Of a DNA stretch of 34,803 bases, positions 7,812 to 16,089 are shown piece by piece. A program made the position numbers and the translations under genes. The DNA lies in the NCBI RefSeq assembly GCF_003952945.1, contig NZ_QXGK01000024.1, positions 1 to 34,803 on the forward strand. The letters run 5' to 3'. Positions within the stretch are counted from its first letter, which is position 1. Every line of letters starts with the position of its first letter. The notes beneath the pieces are model-generated. The model searched no databases, was not told the DNA's origin, and was given only the letters and a program-made list of their open reading frames with translations. The DNA is from Bifidobacterium samirii (GTDB taxonomy: Bacteria > Actinomycetota > Actinomycetes > Actinomycetales > Bifidobacteriaceae).

Positions 7812-8786
7812 ATGAACGAACACAACAGGATTCGCGTCGTCATCGCCGACGATCAGGAGCTGGTACGCGCCGGCTTCGCGATGGTCATCGGCTCGCAGCC
7901 GGATATGGAGGTCGTCGGTCAGGCCGGCGATGGCGCGCAGGCGGTCGCACTGGCCGAGACGCTGCGCCCCGACGTGGTGCTCATGGATGTGCGCATGCCC
8001 GGCATGGACGGATTGGAGGCGACCGGGCGCATCAGCGCGCTCGCCCCGGCCGCCGGCGGCGTCGCCGGGGCGGCCGACGCCAGATTCGGCGCGATCGGTG
8101 CACCCGGTGCGGTCGTCGGCGCGCAGACCGGCATGATCAACGGCATGACGGCCGCCGCGGCTGGACCGACCGGCGCATCGTCGGCGAACACGACCACGCC
8201 GGTGCGCACGACGCGCGTCATCATCCTGACGACGTTCGACCTCGACGAGTACGTGATGGCCGCGATCAACGCGGGCGCATCCGGATTCCTGCTCAAGGAC
8301 ACCGAACCGGAGACGCTGCTGAGTTCGATCCGCACCGTGTTCAACGGCAACGCGATCATCGCGCCGAGCGCCACCAAGCGGCTCATCGAGAAGATGATGC
8401 AGGACGGCTACACGCATGGCGGCGCCGTGGCGGGAACCACGGCTGCCGGACCGGGAGCCGGTATGCCGTCGGCGCCGATGGCCGGCGGCTACGGTCATGC
8501 GACGCCCGTGCAGCCGGCCCCCGGAACGACGCTCCCCGGACAGGCGTCCGCCGCAACCGACGCGCAGCCGGCCTTCTACACCGATCCGGAACTCGAGCTG
8601 CTCACCGACCGCGAACGCGAGGTGCTCATCGAGATCGCGCACGGGCTGAGCAATCAGGAGATCGCCGACAAGCTGTACATCAGCCTGCCCACGGTCAAGA
8701 CGCATGTGGCGCACATCCTCGCCAAGATCAACGCGCGCGACCGCGTCCAGGCCGTCGTCTTCGCCTACGACAACCGTCTCGTCTGA
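7812..8786 (+). CDS. NarL/LuxR-family response regulator with large low-complexity insertions
   Basis: 324 aa; the family is usually 210-230. The receiver domain starts normally (VVIADDQELVRAGF; phospho-acceptor D59 in VLMDVRMPGMDG). It is then interrupted after helix 3 by about 50 Ala/Gly/Thr-rich residues (about 78-130) before the beta-4 strand RVIILTTFD. The conserved Lys sits in GFLLKDTEP. A second Ala/Gly/Pro-rich stretch (about 200-255) links to a LuxR-type helix-turn-helix (LTDREREVL ... SLPTVKTH). It probably receives phosphate from the facing histidine kinase and controls the neighbouring ABC transporter. The start is uncertain: GGAGGG is only 1-2 nt from the ATG at 7812. GTG 7803 in frame is possible, or a nearly leaderless transcript, since GATACA at 7797-7802 resembles a -10 box. 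Both insertions are in frame, so the gene looks functional. Confidence 0.92.
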   Translation: MNEHNRIRVVIADDQELVRAGFAMVIGSQPDMEVVGQAGDGAQAVALAETLRPDVVLMDVRMPGMDGLEATGRISALAPAAGGVAGAADARFGAIGAPGAVVGAQTGMINGMTAAAAGPTGASSANTTTPVRTTRVIILTTFDLDEYVMAAINAGASGFLLKDTEPETLLSSIRTVFNGNAIIAPSATKRLIEKMMQDGYTHGGAVAGTTAAGPGAGMPSAPMAGGYGHATPVQPAPGTTLPGQASAATDAQPAFYTDPELELLTDREREVLIEIAHGLSNQEIADKLYISLPTVKTHVAHILAKINARDRVQAVVFAYDNRLV

Positions 8787-8803
8787 CTGGTCGTCGTCAT
8801 CCG

Positions 8804-9102
8804 CATGCGGATTGCGACGCAAACCGACCGCCTAGCGTCGCAATCCGTATATGACCGATGTGAATCTTACGAATCCCGTCGCGGATTGGACCATCCGCGT
8901 CGCAATCTGTAAACGAACAACGTCACCCATGCGAATCCCGTCGCAAACAGTCCGGCCAGCGTCGCAACCGGTATGCCGGACTGCGATTCCATACGGATTG
9001 CGTCGCAAAGCGGACCGCCCGAGGCGTCGCAATCAGGGCATAAGTCCAGCGTCGTATGCAGGTTGCGACGCAGAACGGCCTGTCCACGTCGCAACCCGCA
9101 TA
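8804..9102. repeat. Array B: ten 17-nt repeats in alternating orientation, 31-nt period
   Basis: This is the same repeat family as array A. Copies start at 8804(L), 8835(R), 8866(L), 8897(R), 8928(L), 8959(R), 8990(L), 9024(R), 9055(L) and 9086(R). The spacing is 31 nt throughout, except one step of 34 nt before 9024. Spacers are 14 nt (17 nt in the one long step). The array begins 18 nt after the response regulator stop and ends 20 nt before the end of the convergent histidine kinase gene. It therefore occupies the whole gap where a terminator would be expected, and may serve as one. Repeat 9024 is degenerate in its right half. Confidence 0.92.
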
Positions 9103-9121
9103 CGAATGGTCTAACGTGACG

Positions 9122-12052
9122 TCATCGCGGAGCCGTCGCGCCGACGGCCGTCACCGGGGCGGCGTTGCGCAGCTGCTCGTCCAGCGAGGCCGCGGGACGC
9201 AACCGCATGTCCGGCTGCCGATGCTCGTGCGCCTCGTCGCTGAACCCGGTCTCGCGCAGCACGCCCAGCAGCTCGCGCATCCGCTTGAGCGCCGCACGGC
9301 CCTGCCGACCGATCGCGGCGAACTCGTCGCCGATCTCCTGCGCCGACGGCGTCACGCCGCGCGCGGCGGCCTCGTCGAGCATGCGGATGCCGGACGCGGC
9401 CTGGTCGATGACGCGCGTGAGCGTCTCGCTCACCTCGGTCTGGATGTTCGCGCCGATCCGGTCGCGCTCCATGTTCGCCGCCAGCACGCGCTGCTTGGCC
9501 TGCTCGGCCAGCAGCGCCTCCTCGCGCGCCTGCAGGACGAGCGCGTTCGAACCGCTCGACCGGCTCCAGCGCGCCGCCGCGATCATGGCCAGACACATGG
9601 CGAACACCATGCCGCTCCACATGACGAGATTGAACACCCGGCCGACCATCGTGGGCGCCGCGCTCATCTCGAAATCGGGGGAGCGCAGCAGCCAGCGTGC
9701 GATCGTCGAATATCCGGCCATCGACACCGTCACCTTGAACCCCACCGTCAGCGACACGAGCAGCGAGGAGGCGCCCGTCCAGCGCCAGGCGCGTTCACGC
9801 CCGTACATGACCGCCGAATACAACGCGCACAGCGAGAACATGTTCGTGACGAGGATCTCATCGACCAGCACCAGCTGCACCAGCGCGAACACGACCGTGA
9901 CCGCAGCCGTCGTCTCGGGGAACCGCCGCCGGAACATGAGCGGCAGCGTCGACGTGGCCACGATCAGGATGTCCAGCGCGCGGCCGTACGCCGACACGGA
10001 CGTGCCCCAGTCGAATATCGACGGCGGCGTGCCCAGACAGAACAGGAACAGGGCGGTCGTGAGCATGACGTCCGTGGCCAGATAATGCCGCTGCGTCCAG
10101 CGCGACAGGCGCTCCACCCAGTTGAACTCCGCGCCGCCTTCGGCCGCCGCCTGGACGAGCGGCCTGCGATGCAACCGCTCCGCCGCCTCCCGCCACGAGG
10201 GGATACGCGGGATCGACACGGGGGCAGCGGTCCGTATGCCGTCCGATACCCGGAACCCACGGTCCGACGCATCGGGACGCGCCCCCGACGGCATGGATGC
10301 CGACGCGCCGTCGCCGGACCGGGGGACATCCCGGTGGAACGACGGTCGCCGATCGGTGTTTCCGGCTGCCGGTGCTCCATCGGCCGGAGCGGAACCGTAT
10401 GCCGCGGATGACGCCGGAACGGCAACGGGCATCATCGGGTTCGCCGTCGTCCCAGCCGTTTGGCCCGTCGCCGGCTCGGCCGCAGGACCCGCCGCCGATC
10501 CGCCCATCGGGTCTCCTGCGGGAACGCTTGAAGGAGCCCCCATCGGACCCATCGGCGTGGCCGGCATGGGCTTGGCGGGAGTGACGGCGGCGCTCGTGGC
10601 TGCCGTCATACCGGCGGTCGTCGCTAGGGGCATCGCCGCAGGCACAGCCGTGGCCGTCGCCGCGGCCTCCGCCAGTCCCGCCTCCGGCCGGTCCGGCGTT
10701 GTCCGGGTCGTTGCCAGCGGCAGCGTCGCGCGCACGGCGAAGCCGCCGCCGACGCGCGGACCGGCGTCCACCGTGCCGCCGGCCGCCCCGACGCGCTCGC
10801 GCATGCCCAGCAACCCGTAGCCGGGCTTGTGGCCGTCGAGCGTCGACGACGCGCCGCGGCCGTCGTCGACGACCGCGATCGTCAGCGAATCGGCAGTCCA
10901 CGTCTCGTCGATCGTGACGTGCACGCCCCGCCCCGCATACTTGCGCACGTTCGTCAACGCCTCCTGGACGACGTGGTAGGCGGCGACGCCGGCGTCGGCG
11001 GACAGCCGCTGCGGCATGGGCGCCGACGGTCCGCCGACGCGCCGGACGATGCTGCCGTCGGCTGCGGCGTCGCGCGCCTGGCCGACCAGCGCGTCGATGT
11101 CGGCGTAGTCGGCGTGCGCGGATCCGCCGAACACGCCCAGCAGCCGCTTCATGTCGTGCAGGGCGCGCTCCGACTCGTGCCGGATCGTCTCCATCGTGCT
11201 GCGCGCCACGGCCGGATCGTGCGCGCCCGCGTACCGGCCGCCGTCCGACTGGACGATGATGATCGACAGCGTGTGCGCGACCACGTCGTGCATGTCGCGG
11301 GCGATGCGCGCCCGCTCCGCCAGTGCGGCGATGTGCCGCTCCTCGGCCTCGCCCGCCTCGATGGCCGCGTTGCGCTCCTGCATCATGCGGATGGTGACGA
11401 GCTGTGCGCGCTGCCAGAACGCGACGACGATCGCCGACGCCAGACACACCGCGATCGCGAGGAACGTGCCGAGCGTGCCGACGGAGAAGTATGTGGCGCA
11501 CTGGCCGGTGATGCGGTGCGCCGGATAGAACAGGGCGCAGCTTTCGATGACGTACGACCCGTCCTCGGCCAGATAGTACTGCAGGTCGGAGGCGCGGATG
11601 TCCGGATCGATCAATGGGCCGGCGTCGGCCGCCCACGTGATGACCGCAGCCGCCAGCGCGGCGAGCGCGAACGACAGCACGATCGTGGGGACCGTGTCGC
11701 GCGGCTCGCCGTGCACGATCGCCGCATACAGCATGAACGGGGCGAACAGGTCGGTGAGGATGAGCGTGGGGCCGAAGACCAGATGCAGCACGACGATCGC
11801 GGCGAACAGCAGGACCGCCGTGCGCGGCCGCCACCGGCGCAGCGCCGTCGGCACGAGCAGCAGTACGGACCAGGCGAGCTGGGGCAGCGGCTCGTCGTAG
11901 GTGAACAGGAGTCCGGGGGAACCGGCGATGCCGGTGCCGACGTAGGCGAACGCGAAGAACAGCGCCCAGCAGACGGTGCCGAGCGCGTCGGCGGCCAGCG
12001 TATGCGCGCGCAGCCAGTGCGCGATGCGGGTCGGTCGTATCAGTCGAGTCAT
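9122..12052 (-). CDS. Histidine kinase fused to a second, degenerate kinase-like membrane module
   Basis: 976 aa. Half 1 (1-450): about six membrane helices, HisKA_3 motif ERARIARDMHDVVAH with phospho-acceptor H255, and an HATPase domain with VVDDGRG (395-400) and GYGLLGMRERV (411-421). Then a linker of about 170 residues rich in Ala/Pro/Gly/Met/Thr (455-620). Half 2 (about 640-976): five to six membrane helices and a DHp-like segment, MERDRIGANIQTEVSETL, aligned with the first but with Gln (Q871) at the His position. It keeps a KRMRELLGVLRE helix pair and has no HATPase domain. The protein is thus a normal NarL-type sensor kinase plus an in-cis pseudo-sensor, perhaps for dimer geometry or a second input. 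The ATG at 12052 has no clear Shine-Dalgarno. Convergent to the response regulator, its likely partner. Confidence 0.9.
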   Translation of the reverse strand: MTRLIRPTRIAHWLRAHTLAADALGTVCWALFFAFAYVGTGIAGSPGLLFTYDEPLPQLAWSVLLLVPTALRRWRPRTAVLLFAAIVVLHLVFGPTLILTDLFAPFMLYAAIVHGEPRDTVPTIVLSFALAALAAAVITWAADAGPLIDPDIRASDLQYYLAEDGSYVIESCALFYPAHRITGQCATYFSVGTLGTFLAIAVCLASAIVVAFWQRAQLVTIRMMQERNAAIEAGEAEERHIAALAERARIARDMHDVVAHTLSIIIVQSDGGRYAGAHDPAVARSTMETIRHESERALHDMKRLLGVFGGSAHADYADIDALVGQARDAAADGSIVRRVGGPSAPMPQRLSADAGVAAYHVVQEALTNVRKYAGRGVHVTIDETWTADSLTIAVVDDGRGASSTLDGHKPGYGLLGMRERVGAAGGTVDAGPRVGGGFAVRATLPLATTRTTPDRPEAGLAEAAATATAVPAAMPLATTAGMTAATSAAVTPAKPMPATPMGPMGAPSSVPAGDPMGGSAAGPAAEPATGQTAGTTANPMMPVAVPASSAAYGSAPADGAPAAGNTDRRPSFHRDVPRSGDGASASMPSGARPDASDRGFRVSDGIRTAAPVSIPRIPSWREAAERLHRRPLVQAAAEGGAEFNWVERLSRWTQRHYLATDVMLTTALFLFCLGTPPSIFDWGTSVSAYGRALDILIVATSTLPLMFRRRFPETTAAVTVVFALVQLVLVDEILVTNMFSLCALYSAVMYGRERAWRWTGASSLLVSLTVGFKVTVSMAGYSTIARWLLRSPDFEMSAAPTMVGRVFNLVMWSGMVFAMCLAMIAAARWSRSSGSNALVLQAREEALLAEQAKQRVLAANMERDRIGANIQTEVSETLTRVIDQAASGIRMLDEAAARGVTPSAQEIGDEFAAIGRQGRAALKRMRELLGVLRETGFSDEAHEHRQPDMRLRPAASLDEQLRNAAPVTAVGATAPR

Positions 12053-12101
12053 AGCGGTTCAAGGCTACCGCGGGCGGGGCGGAGCCGGCATCATGCGCAG
12101 G

Positions 12102-12146
12102 GATGAACGGGATGAACGGGATGAACGGGATGAACGGGATGAACGG
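12102..12146 (+). repeat. Five tandem copies of a 9-bp repeat
   Basis: GATGAACGG is repeated five times without interruption (12102-12110, 12111-12119, 12120-12128, 12129-12137, 12138-12146). It lies between the divergent histidine kinase and iminopeptidase genes, about 50 bp upstream of the kinase start. Copy number is likely to vary by slippage and could tune the promoter region. The frame through it (Met-Asn-Gly repeats) is not a credible gene. Confidence 0.92.
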
Positions 12147-12227
12147 AGTGGCCGGATGGTGGGCGATGGCGTGCGGATCGGCCCGGCGTTGTCCGGCGGC
12201 GACGGTGGAATGGACGGAGGTAGAGAG

Positions 12228-12242
12228 CCTTCGCGAAGGGAG
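12228..12242 (+). promoter_or_regulatory. 12-bp palindrome overlapping the iminopeptidase ribosome-binding site
   Basis: CCTTCGCGAAGG (12228-12239) is a perfect palindrome whose right half is part of the Shine-Dalgarno GAAGGGAG (12235-12242), 5 nt before the GTG at 12248. It could mask the site in RNA or bind a dimeric regulator. This is seen in sequence; the role is inference. Confidence 0.5.
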
Positions 12243-12247
12243 CCAAT

Positions 12248-13594
12248 GTGACGCTGCTTGCCGAATACTACGTTCCGGGACTGCATGTCGAGGACCGTTC
12301 GATCAGGGTGCCGCTCGACTGGACCGGGAACGAGCCCGGCAAGGCGTTCGACGGCGAGACGATCAGCCTGTTCTACCGTGTGGTGTGCGCGCCGGAGCGC
12401 ATCCACGACGACCTGCCGCTGCTCGTGTTCCTGCAGGGCGGTCCGGGCGGCTGCGGTCCGCGCCCGCTCAACCCCTCGTCCGACGGCTGGATTGCCGAAG
12501 CGATCCGTCATTTCCGCGTGATCCTGCCCGACCAGCGCGGCACGGGCCGTTCGTCGCGCATCGACTCGCATGCGATGACCCGCCTCGCACCCGCCGGAGC
12601 CCGATCGCAGGCCGATTATCTCAAGCGCTTCCTCGCCGATTCGATCGTGCGCGACTTCGAGCATCTGCGCCGCACCGAGTTCGGCGGCGCGAAGTGGGTG
12701 ACGCTGGGCCAGAGCTACGGCGGCTTCCTCACCCTCACCTACCTGTCGTTCTTCCCCGAGGGCGTGGCCGCGAGCTTCACCACCGGCGGTATCCCGCATG
12801 TGCCGGCCGACGCGACCGAAGTGTACGAGCACACGTTCCCGCGCATGCTCGCCAAGACCGCCCAGTACTACGAGCGCTACCCGCAGGACGTCGAACGTGT
12901 CGGCATGGTCGCCGACCTGCTGGCCGACGGCGGCGTGACGATGGCCAACGGCGACCCGTTCACCGTGCGCCGGCTGCAGTGCCTCGGCTCCGACTTCGGC
13001 ATGAAGCTCAGCTTCGAACGCGTGCATTGGATCCTTGACGAGGCGTTCGTCGCCGACGACGGCGTCGCGTCGCGTGGGTCGGCGCTGTCCGACGAGTTCG
13101 TCGACCATGTGATGTCCGCCACGTCGTCGCGTCCGCTGTACTGGCCGCTGCAGGAGTTCATCTACGCCGACGGCGAGCTGGATGAGCCGATCCGCTGGGC
13201 CGCGCAGCGCGTGCGCGACACGATGCCCGAATTCGCCGAGGACCGCCGTCCGCTCGCCTTCACCGGCGAGGCGATGTTCCCGTGGATGTTCGAGGAGGAG
13301 ACCGCGCTGCGCCCGTACCGTGCGGCGATGGACCTGCTCATGGAGGACACGCGCTTCGGCCGCATCTATGACGCGGACCGTCTGGCCGCCAACGACGTGC
13401 CGCTGCAGGCGGCCGTCTATTTCGACGACATGTACGTCGACTCGGGCATGCAGCTCGACACGCTCAGCCGCGTGGGTCGCTCCCACTACTGGGTCACCAA
13501 CGAGTTCGAACACGACGGCCTGCACGGCGACCGGGTGTTCGCCCGCCTGTACCGCGAGGCGCTCGACCGCGGCGACCTCGCAGGCCTGTTTTAG
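12248..13594 (+). CDS. Proline iminopeptidase (alpha/beta hydrolase, S33)
   Basis: 448 aa. It removes N-terminal proline from peptides. The oxyanion segment LQGGPGG and DQRGTGRSS are the hallmark N-terminal motifs of S33 prolyl aminopeptidases. The nucleophile is S156 in GQSYGG, and the C-terminal His is in EFEHDGLHG. The large cap domain (about 190-330) and total length fit the longer actinobacterial subgroup (about 430-450 aa) rather than the 310-aa enzymes. It starts at GTG 12248 with GAAGGGAG 5 nt upstream; the ATG at 12246 is out of frame and hits TGA at once. proC follows 48 nt downstream, so both may be co-transcribed and link peptide-derived proline with proline synthesis. No signal peptide, so cytosolic. 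Confidence 0.92.
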   Translation: MTLLAEYYVPGLHVEDRSIRVPLDWTGNEPGKAFDGETISLFYRVVCAPERIHDDLPLLVFLQGGPGGCGPRPLNPSSDGWIAEAIRHFRVILPDQRGTGRSSRIDSHAMTRLAPAGARSQADYLKRFLADSIVRDFEHLRRTEFGGAKWVTLGQSYGGFLTLTYLSFFPEGVAASFTTGGIPHVPADATEVYEHTFPRMLAKTAQYYERYPQDVERVGMVADLLADGGVTMANGDPFTVRRLQCLGSDFGMKLSFERVHWILDEAFVADDGVASRGSALSDEFVDHVMSATSSRPLYWPLQEFIYADGELDEPIRWAAQRVRDTMPEFAEDRRPLAFTGEAMFPWMFEEETALRPYRAAMDLLMEDTRFGRIYDADRLAANDVPLQAAVYFDDMYVDSGMQLDTLSRVGRSHYWVTNEFEHDGLHGDRVFARLYREALDRGDLAGLF

Positions 13595-13642
13595 ACAGGT
13601 CGCATCCGGACAACCAAAGGAACGCAAGGGAAGGGAACCATC

Positions 13643-14470
13643 ATGGAAGACATCACGAACGCCGCCGGCCTCGCCGGCATCACCGTCGGATTCATCGGCT
13701 ACGGCAACATGGCGCAGGCCATCGCCAAGGGCCTCGTCGACGCGGGCGTCGTCGCGCCGGCTCGGATCGTCGCCTGCGCGGCCCACTACGACAAGCTGGA
13801 GCGCACCGCCGCCCAGCTGGGCGTGACGCCGCTGCACGACGCGGCCGAGGTCGCCGCCGCGGCCGACGTGGTCGTCGTGGCGATCAAGCCGTACCAGATC
13901 GAGTCGGTCGTCGGCCCGCTGGCCGGCACGCTCGCCGAGCCGGGCCGCATCGTCGTGTCCATCGCCGCCGGATGGGATCTGGAGCGCTACCGCACGCTGT
14001 TCGGCGAGACCGCCGACCGGATGCGCATCCAGTGCACGATCCCGAACACGCCGATGGCCGTCGGCAAGGGCGTGCTAGTCACCGAAGCCGCGAACACGCT
14101 CGACGAACGCGGCACCGCGGTCTTCGAGGCGCTGTTCGCGCCGATCAGCCTGATCGAACGCGTCGACACCGCCCATATGACCATCGCGATGACCATCGCC
14201 GGATGCGCGCCCGCGTTCACCGACATGTATCTGGAGGCGCTGGGCGACGCCGGCGTCAAGTACGGTCTGCAGCGCGCCGCCGCCTACCGGATGGCCGCGA
14301 AGATGATCGAAGGCGTCGGCGCGCTCTACATGGCCACCGGCACCCATCCGGGCGCGATGAAGGACGCCGTGTGCTCGCCGGGCGGCACCACGATCCGCGG
14401 TGTCTCGCAGCTGGAGAAGGACGGCTTCCGCGGCGCGGTCATCGACGCCGTCGACGCGATCCAGGCCTGA
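13643..14470 (+). CDS. proC: Pyrroline-5-carboxylate reductase
   Basis: 275 aa, normal family length. It catalyses the last step of proline synthesis, reducing P5C with NAD(P)H in the cytosol. A Rossmann motif GFIGYGNMAQAIAKGL is near the N-terminus, VVVAIKP follows, and the C-terminal dimerisation helix ends in the family signature SPGGTTIRGVSQLE. It starts at ATG 13643 after AAGGGAAGGGAACC. It lies downstream of the iminopeptidase gene; a small CCTGT/ACAGG stem between them looks too weak to stop transcription. Confidence 0.96.
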   Translation: MEDITNAAGLAGITVGFIGYGNMAQAIAKGLVDAGVVAPARIVACAAHYDKLERTAAQLGVTPLHDAAEVAAAADVVVVAIKPYQIESVVGPLAGTLAEPGRIVVSIAAGWDLERYRTLFGETADRMRIQCTIPNTPMAVGKGVLVTEAANTLDERGTAVFEALFAPISLIERVDTAHMTIAMTIAGCAPAFTDMYLEALGDAGVKYGLQRAAAYRMAAKMIEGVGALYMATGTHPGAMKDAVCSPGGTTIRGVSQLEKDGFRGAVIDAVDAIQA

Positions 14471-14605
14471 CCGGTCCCGTCGGGCCGGCGACGGCGCCGA
14501 CGGACCCCGATGATTCGGCACGCCATCGCGCCGCCGTGTACGATGGCACGGCGGCGCAACTGCCGCGACAGTCCATACATGCCCGCACGACGGAAAGGAC
14601 CCACC

Positions 14606-16066
14606 GTGTTCAGCATCCTCGACATGTTCAAGATCGGCGTCGGCCCCAGCTCGTCGCACACCGTGGGACCGATGTGCGCGGCACACGCGTTCGCGTCCTC
14701 ACTGCGCGAGACGGGCCTGATCGACCGCGTGGCGCGCGTGCGCACCGTGCTCTACGGCTCCCTGTCCCTGACCGGCATGGGCCACGGCACCGACCGCGCC
14801 GCCGTCGCCGGCCTCGAAGGCAACCTGCCGGACACCGTCGACACCGACCACGTCCTGACCATCCGCGAGACGTGCGAGCGCACCGGCACGCTGCGGCTGG
14901 CCGGCGTGCGCGACATCGCGTTCGACTACGGGCACGACGTGGTGTTCGACCTGTGGCGCCGGCTCGCCGCCCACCCCAACGGCATGCGCTTCGAGGCGTA
15001 TGACGAGACGGGGGAGAAGGTCGACGAGCAGGTCTGGTATTCGATCGGCGGCGGGTTCATCCGCCGGGGCGGCGTCGACGATCCGATGATCGGCATCCAC
15101 GACCGCCCGCCGGCGGGGACCGCGTTCGCCGACGAGGAGGAGCCGTCGACGGTCGGATTCGGCCCGCATGTGCCGTACGATTTCGCGTCCGGCGACGAGC
15201 TGATCGCCATCTGCCGCCGCGAGGGACTGTCGATCGCGGACGTGGTGTGGTCCAACGAGACCGCGATGCGCCCCGCCGACGAGGTGCGCGCCGAACTGCT
15301 GCATGTGTGGCGCACGATGCGCGCGTGCGTGGCCAACGGCTGTTCGAGCACGCAGGACGTGCTGCCGGGCGGACTGGACGTGCCGCGGCGTGCGCCGAGG
15401 ATGTACCGGCGCCTGTCGTCGGGCGGCGACATGCTCGCCCGCGACCGCCGCCGCATCGACGCGACGCTGGAGGATTCGGACGCGGCATGGGTGAACCTGT
15501 TCGCGCTGGCCGTCAACGAGGAGAACGCCGGCGGCGGCAGGATCGTGACCGCGCCGACGAACGGCTCGGCCGGCATCATCCCCGCCGTGCTCCACTACTA
15601 CTGGCATTTCGTGCCGTCCGCGGACGAGGACGGCGTCGTGCGCTTCCTGCTGACAGCCGGCGCGATCGGCTACCTGTTCAAACGCAACGCGTCGATCTCC
15701 GGCGCGGAGGTCGGCTGCCAGGGCGAGGTCGGATCGGCGTGCTCGATGGCTGCCGGCGGCCTGTGCGCGGTGATGGGCGGCACGCCCGAACAGGTGGAGA
15801 ACGCGGCCGAGATCGGCATCGAGCACAATCTGGGCCTGACGTGCGACCCGGTGGGCGGACTCGTGCAGATCCCGTGCATCGAACGCAATGCGATGGCCGC
15901 GAACACGGCCATCAACGCGGTGCGCATGGCGATGCTGGGCGACGGATCGCACATCGTCACCCTCGACCAGGCCATCAAGACGATGAAGGACACCGGCGAG
16001 GACATGATGGCCAAATACAAGGAGACGTCCAAGGGCGGTCTGGCCGTCAACGTCGTCGAATGCTGA
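14606..16066 (+). CDS. sdaA: L-serine ammonia-lyase (dehydratase), single-chain iron-sulfur type
   Basis: 486 aa. It converts L-serine to pyruvate and ammonia with a [4Fe-4S] cluster. The beta domain (FKIGVGPSSSHTVGPM at the N-terminus) and alpha domain are on one chain, as in E. coli SdaA. The cluster cysteines are C371, C413 and C424, exactly the C-x41-C-x10-C spacing of the family. TAPTNGSAGIIPA and EHNLGLTCDPVGG are intact. The start is GTG 14606 after GGAAAGGA (14592-14599); the frame is open further upstream to 14510, but without a ribosome-binding site. It lies 135 nt after proC and is probably separately initiated. The gene ends at a 920-bp repeat-rich gap. Confidence 0.96.
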   Translation: MFSILDMFKIGVGPSSSHTVGPMCAAHAFASSLRETGLIDRVARVRTVLYGSLSLTGMGHGTDRAAVAGLEGNLPDTVDTDHVLTIRETCERTGTLRLAGVRDIAFDYGHDVVFDLWRRLAAHPNGMRFEAYDETGEKVDEQVWYSIGGGFIRRGGVDDPMIGIHDRPPAGTAFADEEEPSTVGFGPHVPYDFASGDELIAICRREGLSIADVVWSNETAMRPADEVRAELLHVWRTMRACVANGCSSTQDVLPGGLDVPRRAPRMYRRLSSGGDMLARDRRRIDATLEDSDAAWVNLFALAVNEENAGGGRIVTAPTNGSAGIIPAVLHYYWHFVPSADEDGVVRFLLTAGAIGYLFKRNASISGAEVGCQGEVGSACSMAAGGLCAVMGGTPEQVENAAEIGIEHNLGLTCDPVGGLVQIPCIERNAMAANTAINAVRMAMLGDGSHIVTLDQAIKTMKDTGEDMMAKYKETSKGGLAVNVVEC

Positions 16067-16089
16067 ACGCGTCCGTTCCTTCGTAACAC

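Noticed and set aside
7497-9102. CRISPR array
   Set aside because: Repeats alternate in orientation, spacers are only 14 nt and resemble each other, and no cas gene is present.
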